25,303 nt of DNA, taken from assembly GCA_004335635.1 (NCBI GenBank), contig QAXH01002974.1:1-25303 (forward strand). Direction: 5' to 3'. This document shows, piece after piece, positions 8,622 to 19,766 of the stretch. The notes under the pieces are model-generated. The model saw only the letters and a list, made by a program, of their open reading frames with translations. It was not told where the DNA came from and searched no databases. The stretch is from Chloromonas sp. AAM2. Lineage: Eukaryota > Chlorophyta > Chlorophyceae > Chlamydomonadales > Chlamydomonadaceae. A program made the translations under genes and the position numbers. Each line of letters starts with the position of its first letter. Within the stretch, counting starts at the first letter, position 1.

Positions 8622-11600
8622 ATGGACGCTTTCCGCTCTACCTTTAAACCTGCTGACGTTGTACAGGGAATTCAGGATCAACGTGCAGCCATCAACCACA
8701 ACCACAAGCTACCTGGCTTCAGACAGCGTGCCGGCTTATTCAATCGTTCTGCCTTCCCTGGCTCAAACCCTAGTAGCAGACTTTCTGCGGTCCCTCGAGC
8801 AACTTGGAGGGAGGCCAACGCAATCGCCCTTCCTAGGACTCAGGCACCAAAGATGACAGACCAGAGCCAAGCCAGTGACCCCTATTCACTTGAGCATCAG
8901 GACAAACTAGAGTATTTGGGGCCGAACGGATCTTTGAGACATTTCAAGAACAAGGCCGGCCAGAACATCGCATGCTACTACTGGCCGGCTGCGGGATTTT
9001 CAATGCAGAAGCCCAGAGGCGTCCTTCACCTGCTCCATGGTACGCGGATCGCGAACTCAGAAGGAATGCATGAACTCATTGTACTGTTGGCATGAGAGCG
9101 TTCTGTAATGACGGACGAGACTACATGCATACAGTGGGCCAGGGAGTGCTTCAGGCCTGAGAAGTGTTCGCTTCTGGGAGAAGGATGTCCTGGCCAGGCA
9201 GGGCTACAGGACAAGCTTTGAAAGGCCGAACATCAACTGCGGTGATCCACTGCTACACAGCATGGATGAACACACTCTTGTGGGTCAGTCTCGAGTTGTA
9301 ATCCACATGCACACATGGCTGCCATGGATCTCTTGCTGCATCATGCACTGCAGGCCATGGAGCGTACACGTGCTACGATTATCTGCGCAATCAGGGACCC
9401 GGTCGCCTGAACGCGTATGCAGGTAAGCAGCAGATTGAGCTCAATCACCTGATTGGCGTTGTTCTCGAACACAACTTGACCAATCATGCAACAATTGGCC
9501 AACGTATTTTCTTGTGGCCAACAATGTCTGATGTGTGTCTGGCCATTATGGCACATAGGACACATGACATTTTCGTCATCAACATAACATGCCAATCAGT
9601 GCACATGTGCATCAGTGAAGTCGCTTTCAGACAATTCATCACACAAGTAGAGGGACTCCTACCAGTCCAGCCTGCAAGTGAAGGGGTTAAAAATGGTCAG
9701 CGGTCTCTGTCAAAGCAACTCCAGAAGCAGTCAACGTCTTTAACAACACATGCTGAACTCCACCGAGGCTGAGACTTGAGCATTTATCAGCAGCTTGAAC
9801 TTTTAGGCTGGACTTGAACATTTATCAGCAGCTTGTGGACAATGGCTGTGCTCGCAGGTAGCTGGGTAGAGGGTCTGAACAAGGCTGGGTACAGCGTTAC
9901 CGCCATTGACTTGCATGGCGCCGGCAGGTGTGTGCAGCAGTGGAGCATGCATGTGTACCATGGGGTTAAAACAGTCAGGCGCACAGATGGGGCGCATGCA
10001 CCATGCACTGTGCAGCATGCAGTTGCGCAGGGGGGGGGACACAGCCACCAAACAGTGACTGTGCCATGACCACAGCCCAGAAGGTTGTGTCAGACAGTTC
10101 CTCGTCAACACACCCCCCAGCGGTCAGGCAAAAGAAAGGGGCATGCAACAAGCGGCTGCAATCACAATGGTGCATTCACTTGCTGGATGTGGGATTGGAC
10201 CAGGAGAAAAGCCAAAGAGCATGCCTGTTCTCAAGGTTGTGGTTGCGGCTCATGTTGCCAGACGCCGCACACCCATGGGTACACGATCATGGCTGTGCTC
10301 TAAAGTCGAGCTCGTTTCTTACAAGAGGGGAGGGACTCCTACCTGTCCAACCTACAAGTGAAGGGGATTGTGACACACTGCGATAGTAATGGTGGTGGAC
10401 ACCCCTTGGGGTGCTATCCTGTCAGCAAGCCTCGTTAGATCCAAAAGGTCTAACATCTAAACTTACATCAAAATAGAATGATTCAGTGGAACTGAAACTA
10501 ATGAGTTAACGTGTACGTGTTCAACTCAGACCCCATAAGAACAACGAACACCCTCACTCTTGACATGTGGTGTCCCTGGTTTGTTTTACAGGAGCGAGGG
10601 TATTCGTTGTTACACCAACAGCTTTGATGACTATGTTGACGAGATTCAGCAGCACGTGCGCCTGACGCCCGAGGAGGGCCTGGCCGGCTTCCCGCCCATC
10701 AAGCCCCCAGCGGGGGTCAGCGGGGAGGCCGGTAAGGCCCCGGAGGGAGCAGTGCCCCGGTACGTGCTGGGCGGCTCCATGGGCGGGTGCCTGGCCACGC
10801 TGGTGTCCATGCGCATGGTGAGTGGGTGGGTGGTGGGGTACGTTTACATTTGTAGCGCCGCAAGATGCTGCAAGCATCAACTATGCGTCTGAGCACTGGT
10901 GTACATGCACATAACGCCACTGCCCGGCCAAGGCGATCCGTGCACATGCTGGCGTTGTTTTGGAGCGAGAGGTCGTCCTCTTGGGCTGTTCAAGTGGGGG
11001 AAGCCTGGCCTTGCCTAGACCCGCCGCGGCCAACGGCTCCTGGCTCCCATAGGATAGGATCCGACCATGAGGGCTTGTTCAAGTGAAGGCGCATGCAAAG
11101 TGCACTCATGTGACACAGTGCATTCGTGCCTGGGCCAAGAGGCGTGAGGGGTTTCTACATGCATGGAGCTCGGATGCATCCCATTGTTTGTGTGCACCAT
11201 GTTGAGCATGCATGCGTGTCCTCGTTCCTCCCAGCCGTGTCTCCACTTGCTTTTTGCAACGCAGCCTGACGTCATCTCGGGCATCGTGCTGTTGGCGCCC
11301 ATGCTGTCCCTGGAGAAGGTGTCACAGAGGGGCATCAACCGCTACCTAAAGTGGGTCGTCTGGCAAGGTGCAACTTAGGGCTCAGTTGGCAACGGTTTCA
11401 ACATGTGCTTCACGGGCCACAAACTGAAGAGGTGCTGCACATGGCGCCATCCGCGGCAGCTGTTCGGCGTGGCTGCTGCTGCAAAGTGGTAGACAAGTCA
11501 TCTGTGCAGTCAACACGTCTGCAACGCATAAGCTCAACCGTCTTTCACTGGTCTTGTTTCCAGACTCACTCAGCTTCATCAACTGCTGCCTGCAGGGTTC

Positions 11601-13552
11601 TCGCTCCCATTGTGAGCGGCCTGTTTCCCACCCTGCCCTGTGTGGCCGTGTCCCACAACAGCCTTTACCCCGAGCTGCAGCAGGCGTATGACCACGACCG
11701 CAACAACTGGTGAGCATGGGGCATCCTCCATCTTGTTTGGCAATCTTGTGCGGCCAGAGAATCGTTCAGCATGTAGCACAGGCCACCTAAGCAAAGGCTC
11801 CAATGATACCTGCCCTGTGCACTGGCATGGCAGTCAGTACCAGTGGTTGGTGAACTGGTGATTTGGCGCACAAAGGATGGAACTTGCACGATGTGTTTGA
11901 AGGCACAGAGATGAGAGCAGTGATCACGTGCGCTTGGTGGGATGGGTGTGCAAGGAGGGTGAGGGTTTGGGCCCCACAGGGTAGATGAATTCGGCATCCG
12001 GTGGTGGTGCATCATATCTGTCACCTGCTGAATGGATACCAGAGCGTACGTGAGCCCAGGCTGCTGCGTGTGAGGACCTGAAAGTTGTTTTGCCACGATG
12101 CACACGTCCGAGCATTGTTTGCCCTGGCTGCAGGCACGGCCAGACGCGCGCACGCAACGGCTGGGAGTACGTGCGCACCACCCACATGCTCATGTACGGG
12201 GGCATGGAGAAGGTCACATGCCCTTTCCTCGTGTTCCATGGTCTGCAGGATGACATGGTGCGCTGGGTCCAGGGGCCTGTGGGCAGACCAGGAACTTGGA
12301 GGAAGCCACGGGCCTTTGCACGTGCTTGAATACAATCCTTTGATTTGGTGTTCAAGCGTTTGGTGCTGGTTGTATGCCGTGCGTCACCTCCTCCTTGCAC
12401 TGCCCCGCTCGGGTTGGGTAGAACAGTCAGCTATGGTTAGGTCAGGGAGTGGAATGGGAACCCAAGCCTCGGGCGAGTGTATGTGCGCCTTGGTGTAGTG
12501 CCGTTTCATTACAGTTGGATGGTTTGCAGCCGAGAGTGCTTGGTTGAGTGCTGCTCATGACCTCCTTGCATTGCCATGTGACGTGCAGTGCGACCCCGAT
12601 GGCAGCCGCGCCTTGCATGAAAGGGCTCAGGTACGCGGCCTGAGCACAGACCATACAGCACAGTGCCACCTCTGTGGTTGCCCACTGAAGTTTGTATTTG
12701 TTCAAGGCCTTGCATTTGCTTTGTACACCACGCTGTCCACCAGTCTTTTTTGGCTATGCGTCGCAACAGAATCACCGTTGGGCCGTGGGTCGCAGTACAG
12801 CAAACTGTACGTGGTGTTGTCCAATGTCATGTCAACACACTAATCACACGGTTGCGTTGTGCTGCAGTCATCTGACAAGACGCTTAAGTTGCTGGACCAC
12901 ATGTGGCACGGTAAGCACGTGATGAGTGAGAGAATGCCGTGTTGCTTTCCTGATCATGGCTCTCCATCTAGTCGTGCCGCTTGAGCATACAAGATTGAGC
13001 TATCAAGAGTGCGAAAGGCTCCTCAACATCACCCTTGCCATAGCAGATTCAAAAGTTTGAATTGCTGACCTGTCCATTCATGCATTTGGAAGATGCGCCT
13101 GTTAGCTGCTGCAATAGCTACAACACAAAACCTCCATTCCATGACCTGGAGCAACACCTCCCATGTATAACACATTCAGCAACAGCACCACACCATCATT
13201 TCGCTGACTGTTGGTCACGCATGTGTGTGTGTGTTTGTGTGTGTGTGCCCCTTCAGTGCTACAGAAGGAGCCAGGCAACCCCGGAGTACTCGCCGACATC
13301 ATCGCCTGGCTGGACGAGCGCACCGCCAGCAACTCAATGGACCCCGCAGCCGTCACCAACAAGCCGCTGCTCGATTCGTTAAGAGCTGACGCTGCAGCTC
13401 AGTACTCAGCTTTAGCCGCTGCAAGGCCTGAGCTGATTGAACACTTCGCCAAGGGAAAAGCCAAGGCTGAAGCTAGCATGCCTATGGCTGTTCCGGTGGA
13501 GGGAGCACAGGAGGCCACTATTGAGAAGCCACAACCTGAGCCAGCTTCGTGA
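8622..13552 (+). CDS. Alpha/beta-hydrolase, monoacylglycerol lipase / serine aminopeptidase S33 type
   Basis: Ten exons: 8622-9039, 9354-9422, 9858-9927, 10592-10817, 11265-11350, 11596-11709, 12134-12257, 12589-12630, 12868-12910 and 13257-13552; phases close, about 495 residues. Visible motifs are LLHGHGAYTCYDYL (HGxG oxyanion hole), AIDLHGAGRSEGIRCY, DDYVDE, nucleophile elbow VLGGSMGG (Ser248 by my count), GIVLLAPML, FLVFHGLQDDM with probable Asp367, DPDGSRAL, and LLDHMWHVL with His397. This is the pattern of plant/algal monoacylglycerol lipase and lysophospholipase-like enzymes, which hydrolyse fatty-acyl or other esters; the substrate cannot be read from sequence. About 77 residues rich in Arg, Ser and Ala precede MTDQSQASDP (base 8853) and may be an organelle-targeting sequence; alternatively translation starts at 8853. 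A roughly 75-residue Ala/Lys/Glu tail after the last helix is not part of the fold. It lies 148 bp downstream of PPME1 on the same strand. Confidence 0.85.
9650..10366 (+). repeat. Dispersed 37-bp direct repeat in introns 2 and 3 of the hydrolase gene
   Basis: AGGGACTCCTACC...AAGTGAAGGGG at 9650-9686 and again at 10330-10366, with four internal differences. The copies flank exon 3 (9858-9927) at 171 bp and 402 bp. Confidence 0.8.
9766..9835 (+). repeat. Two tandem copies just before exon 3 of the hydrolase gene
   Basis: AGGCTGAGACTTGAGCATTT... at 9766-9797 and AGGCTGGACTTGAACATTTA... at 9805-9835, both ending ATCAGCAGCTTG, period about 39 bp. The second ends 22 bp before the exon 3 acceptor. 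Confidence 0.8.
13220..13250 (+). repeat. GT microsatellite in the pyrimidine-tract position before hydrolase exon 10
   Basis: An uninterrupted TGTG tract with one TTT break runs up to CCCCTTCAG, the acceptor of exon 10 at 13256. GT repeats replace most of a normal pyrimidine tract. Confidence 0.85.
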
Positions 13553-14562
13553 ACATAGGGAGCAAGGGTCCGTGCTTTGGCAACGTGCTCTGCATTGCAT
13601 AGCCTTGTAGTATATTCAGGTTTGTTGGCTAATGCCTTGATAACCCACCAGAATCAAGGTAAACAGAACAAGGGCTACCAAAAGCGTCGGAGTATCTGTA
13701 GATGGCATGCCAGAGGTTCATGCCATACTAGCAGGTTTATGCCACACAGAGCTTATCGAGGCAACACAGGCCATGCTGGTGCATCAGGCTACGCATTGCA
13801 TCATTCCTTCTGTGTCGCTTCTACACTTCTCTTTCCTTGTGGACTGAAATGTCAGTCGAGAGCCAGGGGTTTGACTTTGGAAGATGACCTTAGCTGCAGG
13901 AGCGGCCTTGAACAATCTATGCAAGGGTATTGCTTGATGAGAGGGAGTGGGGCTTGTCAGCATGAAACAGCCTTCAACTAGAGAAGACTGGGTTGCTTGA
14001 TCTTATATTTTCAAGTATTACTTGTTAGTGGGTGACGATTTGTATTGACTGTAGTCTGACTGAAGTAGTCTGAAGACAGCGCTATACAACTGAAGAGTGT
14101 TCAATTCCTTCTTCTTATGAGCCCTCAACTAGTCGACAGTCTTTCATTTAAAGAAGTGCATAAAAACAAAGTTTGCCAGTTCTGGGACAATTTCTGTGGA
14201 CTGACACTGGTAGGGTCATATTGAAGCCGCATTAGCTCGCACACGCAGGCTTCAGCAAGGTCCTGTACTTTTTTTGCTGTGGGCCTTAACTGCTCAGCTA
14301 GTGTTTTCCTGCTACAAGGCAACTTTAGGCAAGGACTGCTGTTCAGCGAGCTTGGATGAACATATGTCGTTTCATTGTCTCGTTAGTCTGTACGGTGGCG
14401 CTTGGCACACCAGCCTTGTGCGTTTGCATTCTACCTGAGGCGCTTGTACACACGTGTGTGCCAAACAATTGCTGAATCCTGCGTGGTGAGGGTAAATCAT
14501 GGCGAAGCAAAGCATCAGCAGTGTTCAAAATCATTTGAATACAGGCAAGCATGGGCAGGTAG
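13553..14562. other. Intergenic: 3' flank of hydrolase gene up to LINE remnant
   Basis: This contains the 3' UTR of the hydrolase, whose end I cannot place because no TGTAA signal lies close behind the stop. Short ORFs on both strands show no family similarity. The composition is more AT-rich than the exons. I see no further gene. Confidence 0.5.
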
Positions 14563-15225
14563 CAGCTCGTAGACCATAGTGCAAAGGTAATCGACATGAC
14601 CACCCTTCACATGGCGCCCTTCCACATTCAGCAGCGAACCCAGCCGGATGCAGAGCTCAGCACACGCATACGGCAGGCGGGCGTCGCCTTCCATGACCTT
14701 CAACTCAAGGTGTTCAGTGATAGGGGTGTCAGCTTGACCAGCAAGATGCGCATTCACAAGGCAATTGTTGTGCCTATCCTGATTTATGGCGCTCCTGAGT
14801 CATGGGCACCAACTAGAGCTCAGCGACAACAGTTGGATGTGTTCAACAACACCTGCCTGTGACGCATTCTTCTGCATGAACGTCTAGGCCCAGAGGTGAT
14901 CAGCGATGCTGACCTCTACGCCAGAACTCATCAACCTGCCATTAGTGCCCTGCTCAGACCACACAGGCTCAGGTGGCTAGGCCACATGGGACGCATGCCT
15001 GGCACTTCCAGCGTCAAACGTTTGCTTTTTGCAACTTTTCCAGCCCCAGAGGACCAGCAGGCTGTAGCAAGGAGAGGCAGGGGTGCCCCACTCTCAACTG
15101 GGAACCGTGTTGCCAGTGATGACATTCGTACTTTGCACCCTGCTACCATTGACCTGTCTTGCCTGAACGATTGTCAGGCGCGTAATTCTTGGAGAGATAG
15201 AGTGTCTAGCTGCAGTACCGTTTGT
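14563..15225 (+). pseudogene. LINE (non-LTR retrotransposon) ORF2 3' remnant, reverse-transcriptase C-terminal region
   Basis: One reading frame across this interval carries the conserved tail of LINE reverse transcriptases: DAELSTRIRQAG, LTSKMRIHKAIVVPILIYG, SWAPTRAQRQQLDVFNNTCL, then RILLHERLGPEVISDADL, RPHRLRWLGHMGRMP and a closing SWRDRV. A TGA at 14860-14862 interrupts it exactly where family members have Arg in the C-L-R-R-I-L motif, consistent with a CGA to TGA change. The catalytic palm (Y/FADD) and the endonuclease are absent, and upstream of 14563 the frame is closed by TAG with no recognisable continuation, so the element is 5'-truncated, as is usual for LINE insertions. I could not find a clear poly(A) tail or target-site duplication, so the ends given are those of the recognisable frame, not of the element. 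Confidence 0.8.
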
Positions 15226-16938
15226 TGAACCATGAAAAGCCATTTAATGATGGAGATGATGACGTAGGCAGTCCAGCATTGTACATGCAAATCATGAATT
15301 GGTGTTGCCAGTGTTGACCTCTCCCCTTTTTTCTGTTGCTCAGGGTTAATTCGGTAGTCAGCCTCGTTTCTTGCATGCTTGCTAGCGGCAGTACTTGGGG
15401 ATGTGGACCCTTGCTGTAATCTATGTCTACCTACGTGTGTGTTGTTGAAGATGGTTTTCTGGGAGTGATGCACGCAGGTCTGCTAATTAGAAGCCGGTGA
15501 CAACCCACAGGGCAGACTGATGCACTTACCTACGAATTGCCATGCTGGAGTTGTGCCTTGAGACCCGGTATGCAGGACTGTGGGGCTAGAATGGAAGGTG
15601 CATTTGTAACTGCTATTAAAAGCAACCCTACCTTTGCAAAACCATTGTGCGCAGAGACAAGAAGTATACTTTCCCGGCTGTGATTGCTTCAGGCTGCCAG
15701 GACAAAGCTTGGTATGGAGTCATTTGTTCGGCTTTTGCACCCTCAACACGTGGCTGCCTCCCATGCTGCACCTGTGCTTGCGCGTGCTTAAGTACAGTAC
15801 ACAGAGGCAGGTCTGACTCAAAATGTCAAGCAGAAACACAGGGAATGTTAGGGTTGCTGCCATGCATTGTTTTTTCTTCTATGGAGCATAAAATTCGAGG
15901 ACGCCTGAATACCCTGTTATCATATTGACAAGATATTCTGCTAGTATACACAACGCACACAGCAGGGCAATATTGCCGCAGCTGCTGATCTGCACATAGC
16001 TTCAGCTTTTCAGTTCGTGTCACGTGATTCAAACCCGACATATCCATAGTCACACACTGTGCCGAAGTGTAGCCATGAAAACACACTGTGCCAGGAAAGA
16101 CGTGAGTATGAGATGAGATAACAGATCAAAACTAAGGAAGAGCATTTCAGTTCACATGGAACGACCAACCAGATGCCACCTCTCATGTCTTACCCTCATA
16201 GCACGTTTGATGCTGACAGGCAATTCAAAAGAGAGAGCGAGGAAGGACGCCAGGGCTGTGGACAAGCCAAACTTCGCAAAGCCAGGCATACTTATGAGCA
16301 GGCCCAGCAAGCATTGCGTAAACACATCCTGCCCATAACTTCATGTCCATGAAAGTCCCAGGTCACCATGGCCTGTCCATGGCCTGTACAAAGAATGCAA
16401 GGTTGACGCAAGGTTCTGGTTGAATGTATTGTTCCCCTTGTCTTCCTGTGTCTTCCTGCGGAGCTCAGGCGTTTCCACTGCCATCCTACCATCCTGCTGG
16501 CTACACAGAGTGTTTGTTGCCATCCGTACAACTAAACAGACCCTCTGTTGACATCCGTTACCACATCAGTCCTTCGCAAGCCTTGCAGGTCCCCGAACAA
16601 GAAACAGTGCAGTAGCAAAAAGCATTTTCAAACTTCATCCTGCACACTCGTTTGTGAAAGATCACACCAGTCCCTGCCCTCCTTGCCCTGGCCTGTGCTA
16701 TGATTGCATCAGCCTGTTCACGACCATTGTGGTCGTCTTGGGTGTGTCTGGGCCATGTTTACACGAACCAGCATCAGCCCACCAACACCTGGTATCAAAA
16801 CTGATCAATATCCGATCTTTGACCCAGCCAACGCTGGCAATGGTCAGCGCCCCGATCCCTAGGCCCTGGCTGAGTTGGGTCTAATCAAGACCACCATTGA
16901 CAGAATTCTTGAGTCAGCCAGCGTTGCCGATCGACTAA
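15226..16938. other. Intergenic, no recognisable gene
   Basis: About 1.7 kb between the LINE remnant and the stop codon of the minus-strand low-complexity gene. No ORF over about 100 codons shows a family pattern. The right part should contain the 3' UTR of the minus-strand gene. A short direct repeat (CCATGGCCTGT twice near 16368-16387) is the only local structure seen. The left part may hold the 3' UTR of the LINE, but no boundary is visible. Confidence 0.5.
16759..16763 (-). terminator. Candidate poly(A) signal TGTAA for the minus-strand low-complexity gene
   Basis: TGTAA on the minus strand, about 175 bases after the stop codon at 16939-16941. TGTAA is the usual poly(A) signal in green algae. 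A five-base match is weak evidence by itself; position and strand are what support it. Confidence 0.35.
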
Positions 16939-19611
16939 CTACAGCGGCGCTGCTTGCCGAGGCGGAACAAAGCCCCTCCCTCGTTTGAGACCAGACACTC
17001 GGTACATTGTAGGGTTCGCCTTGCTCGCCGCAAACATGCCGCCCGCCAATCCCGGACCGCTGCTGGGGCCACCCCCACTCACGGGTCCTCCGCCACTAGC
17101 CGGCCCAGTCGCAGCCGCGCCACTTACACGCGCAACGGGCTTGATTGGAACGGGACGTGCAATGCCCTCTGTACCTGCTGCTGGTTTGTCGGCAGGACGC
17201 GGGGAGGCACAGGTTGTGCCAGGCGGCTTGCCGTTGAATCTGGCAACAAACGGTTTGAAGCCTGGGGTGGCCTTGGACGCGCCACCTGCACGGAGAACCG
17301 GTCGTTAGTTTGGTAAAGCGCTGCAACATCCTGAAGGAACTAAGCAAGCACTGCCTACTGTGCTGAAAGCCAAGCTGGCAAATGGCTTGGGCAGGTGTGA
17401 CAGACCGGTACAGACCCATCTCATCCGGCCCTGCCTGCTGCCCCACCCGTTAAACAAACCAAAGAGCAATCTTCACTCACCCGCAGCGATGGGCTTGGGC
17501 ACGCCCACAGCTGGCTTGTCATCAGCATGCTCACTGGCAGCCTTTGCTGGCCCAGATGGCAGACTGTCATTGCTTGCCTTGTCTGGCTGCCCTGGCCCGG
17601 ACGGCAAACCCAACATTGCGCTTGCATCGCCTTCCAGACCTGTTGGTGCACGTGGGCAAAGGTCAGGCACTGCTGCAGCCACTGCACAGACAGATTGCAC
17701 TGAAGCACCCTGTCCTAGGACGTTAGTGGCACCGCTTGAAGCCTTGCCTTTGCTTGAAGCCTTGCCTTTGGGTGGCAGGGCGTTGCTTGGGTTGGACACG
17801 ACATCCAAGATTGCACTAACCGCTGCCTCAGCAGCGTTGGAAGGCCTGCCTGAAGCGCCAGCTGTGCCTGTTGCACCACCGGCACCGGCTGACTTGCCAA
17901 CGGCTGCGGATGAGACTCCGGCAGCTGTTGACTTGCTGGCAGCCTTGCCAGATGCCTTGCCACTCTTCCTCTGCACTGCCTCACGCTCCCCAAGCTGCTG
18001 CTCTTTGCAAGTCTGCATTTCTGAAGCGCCGGCTGGGCTGATAGACAAACCAGACGCAGGCCCGCCTGTCTGTTGCCTGCTGAGCACTTGGCCTGCAGCC
18101 TGCCCACTTGGCCGCTGCAGTGCTTCTTGCCCACAGCTGTCAGCCATGCAATCTACAACAGGCCGGGTGATGTCGTTCACAGGCTGCATTGCGAGGATGT
18201 CTTCCAGTTCTGGTGGTGCAACAGGTTCAATTGTGGCTCGTGGAAGCGTGGCTGGTGATAATGTGGCCATGATGGGATGAGCATGGGTGGTTGACTGCAG
18301 GCCGGCAGACAGGCTGACTAGCGCATTGGCAGCGGCCTGGCTGTCATCTTGAGAAGGCAGCTTGAGCGCTGCAACTGCTGTTGCTGCACCAGAAGGTTTG
18401 CGGGGCCTGGCTGCAGCTGCTGCTGGGGCGCTGGCCCGCTGTAGCTTGGTAGGGGCCGGACGGGGTGCTGTGGCTGCAACTGACCCTGCACTCTTGTGCC
18501 TGCTGGCACCAGCTTTGGACGCCTGAGGAAGGCAGGTAGTGCCAGCAATGATTAATGAGAGGCAAAACAAGGCAGAGCTAGACAGATAAGTATGACTATC
18601 GGTTTGGGCCCATGTGTGTGTGCTGAGCTTGGCTGGGATGACAGGCAGTGTTCCTGTTCTGTGTGGGTGCATGAAGTGTTAGAACGGTTTACTAGTCACA
18701 GCCACCACTGTATCCGCACTGCATCCCGCACTGCATCCGCAAAGGCACGGTGCGAAGCCACCCATCCCTTGCTGCATAGAGTATCCAAGCTTTCTCGTAT
18801 CAGCCACAGCTCCCACGGTATGCACTCTCGCAGGCACAAGGTCAGCTGACCACGCCTTGCTACCTTCTTGTTGGCCTCCTACCTTCGGCCTCCTACCTTC
18901 TTGTTGGCTGCTGTGGTGTCAACCTTGGACTTGGAGCCCTTGGATGTCTTGGCCTTCTTGCGTGATGTGCCAGGAGACTCTTCATCAGGTTCCTGAAAAC
19001 AGCAAGGTGCATGCAGGTCATTTCATGTGTGCTTTGTGGCGGACAAGGTGTCAGCATGTGCATTGCCATGTGTACCGTGGGTGGGTCTTCTGAGCTTGGC
19101 AAGCAGATAGACTCCGATTCCAAGGTGAAGTCATCATCGCGCTGGTGTTTCCTTTTGGACCGACTCTTGGGCATGTCCTCCTCGTCTTCTGAAGACTCCT
19201 GCATGGTCGCCAAGGTTCCAGATTTTTGAAAAGTGCCATGACAGCCGATGCCGTCGACAAGGCGACGCAGGTCACGGACTCTGTTGTCATCCTTGCTCGG
19301 GCTGTTGCAATGTGCAGTCATCGGGCTGAACGGCAAGGCGAGGCCTGCTGTCTTCTCACCCGCAGGCAGATGACCGCTTTCGTGGCCCGGCCGGAGCGTG
19401 TCTTGTGTGAGCCCCGTTCCTGAGCGTCCAGCTCTCTGGCAAGGGCTGCATCTCGCTCAACCAGGCTTGCATCCGTATGAGGCAAATCCATCTCTGACCA
19501 ACTGGCACCGCTCAGGTTCTCTGGGGGTAGCTGCTCTTCAGAACTGAGGAAAGGACAATCAACAGGGGCATAGGTGCTGCAAGGTTCACATAAGGCACTG
19601 GCATCAGGCAT
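16939..19611 (-). CDS. Unknown low-complexity, Lys/Ser/Ala-rich, probably nuclear protein
   Basis: I do not recognise this protein. Five exons on the minus strand: 19611-19360, 19198-19076, 18992-18897, 18522-17481 and 17285-16939. Donors (GTGAGA, GTACAC, GTAGGA, GTGAGT) and CAG acceptors keep phase throughout, giving about 619 residues. Exon 1 ends with SLVERDAALARELDAQE, a short charged helix. Exons 2 and 3 hold acidic and basic nuclear-type patches: ESSEDEEDMPKSRSKRKHQR, DDDFTLESES and SRKKAKTSKGSKSK, a likely nuclear localisation signal. Exon 4 is about 350 residues of Ala/Ser/Pro/Gly-rich sequence. Exon 5 ends with FKPFVARFNGKPP, a Gly-rich linker, and a more conserved-looking C-terminus, YRVSGLKRG..FVPPRQ, which could be a protein-docking motif. 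Acidic/basic patches with a terminal docking peptide are common in chromatin and DNA-repair adaptors, but that is inference. The start is the first ATG after an in-frame TAA. Confidence 0.6.
17736..17769 (-). repeat. In-frame tandem repeat in exon 4 of the unknown gene
   Basis: Two adjacent near-identical 17-18-bp copies (plus strand CTTGAAGCCTTGCCTTTG-like) encode the repeated peptide KGKASSKGKASS. The repeat keeps frame, so it is a recent coding duplication within a low-complexity tract. Confidence 0.7.
18860..18908 (-). repeat. Triplicated 5' splice site after exon 3 of the unknown gene
   Basis: On the minus strand AAG|GTAG occurs three times, ending possible exons at 18897, 18883 and 18864. 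The first keeps phase 0 to exon 4; the second shifts frame by 14 bases; the third brings in a TAG. Confidence 0.85.
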
Positions 19612-19766
19612 CCCTCTCAGCAAACGGTCATGTGCGGGCGTTTCTCGTGGCTGCTTTTATTTTGGTTGCTTTGCGTAAACGTTGAGAACAGAAGCACACG
19701 CCGCACCGGTCCTCTTTATACTAGCTTTACTTTCTAATTGACTCTTCTTGTCTTTTGCAAAGCGTC
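19612..19766. promoter_or_regulatory. Head-to-head intergenic region, unknown gene / HAD phosphatase
   Basis: Only 155 bp separate the two start codons on opposite strands, so the promoters must be shared or overlapping. A TTTATACTA stretch near 19716-19724 on the plus strand is a weak TATA-like candidate about 45 bp before the phosphatase ATG. Nothing else stands out. Confidence 0.45.

Noticed and set aside
14125..14603. Minus-strand ORFs of 65 and 86 codons next to the LINE remnant
   Set aside because: No RT, endonuclease or other motif could be recognised; the plus-strand LINE frame closes at 14560.
17360..18280. Plus-strand ORF of 306 codons
   Set aside because: It is the antisense shadow of exon 4 of the minus-strand gene; the minus frame has splice sites with matching phase at both ends and continues into phase-compatible exons.
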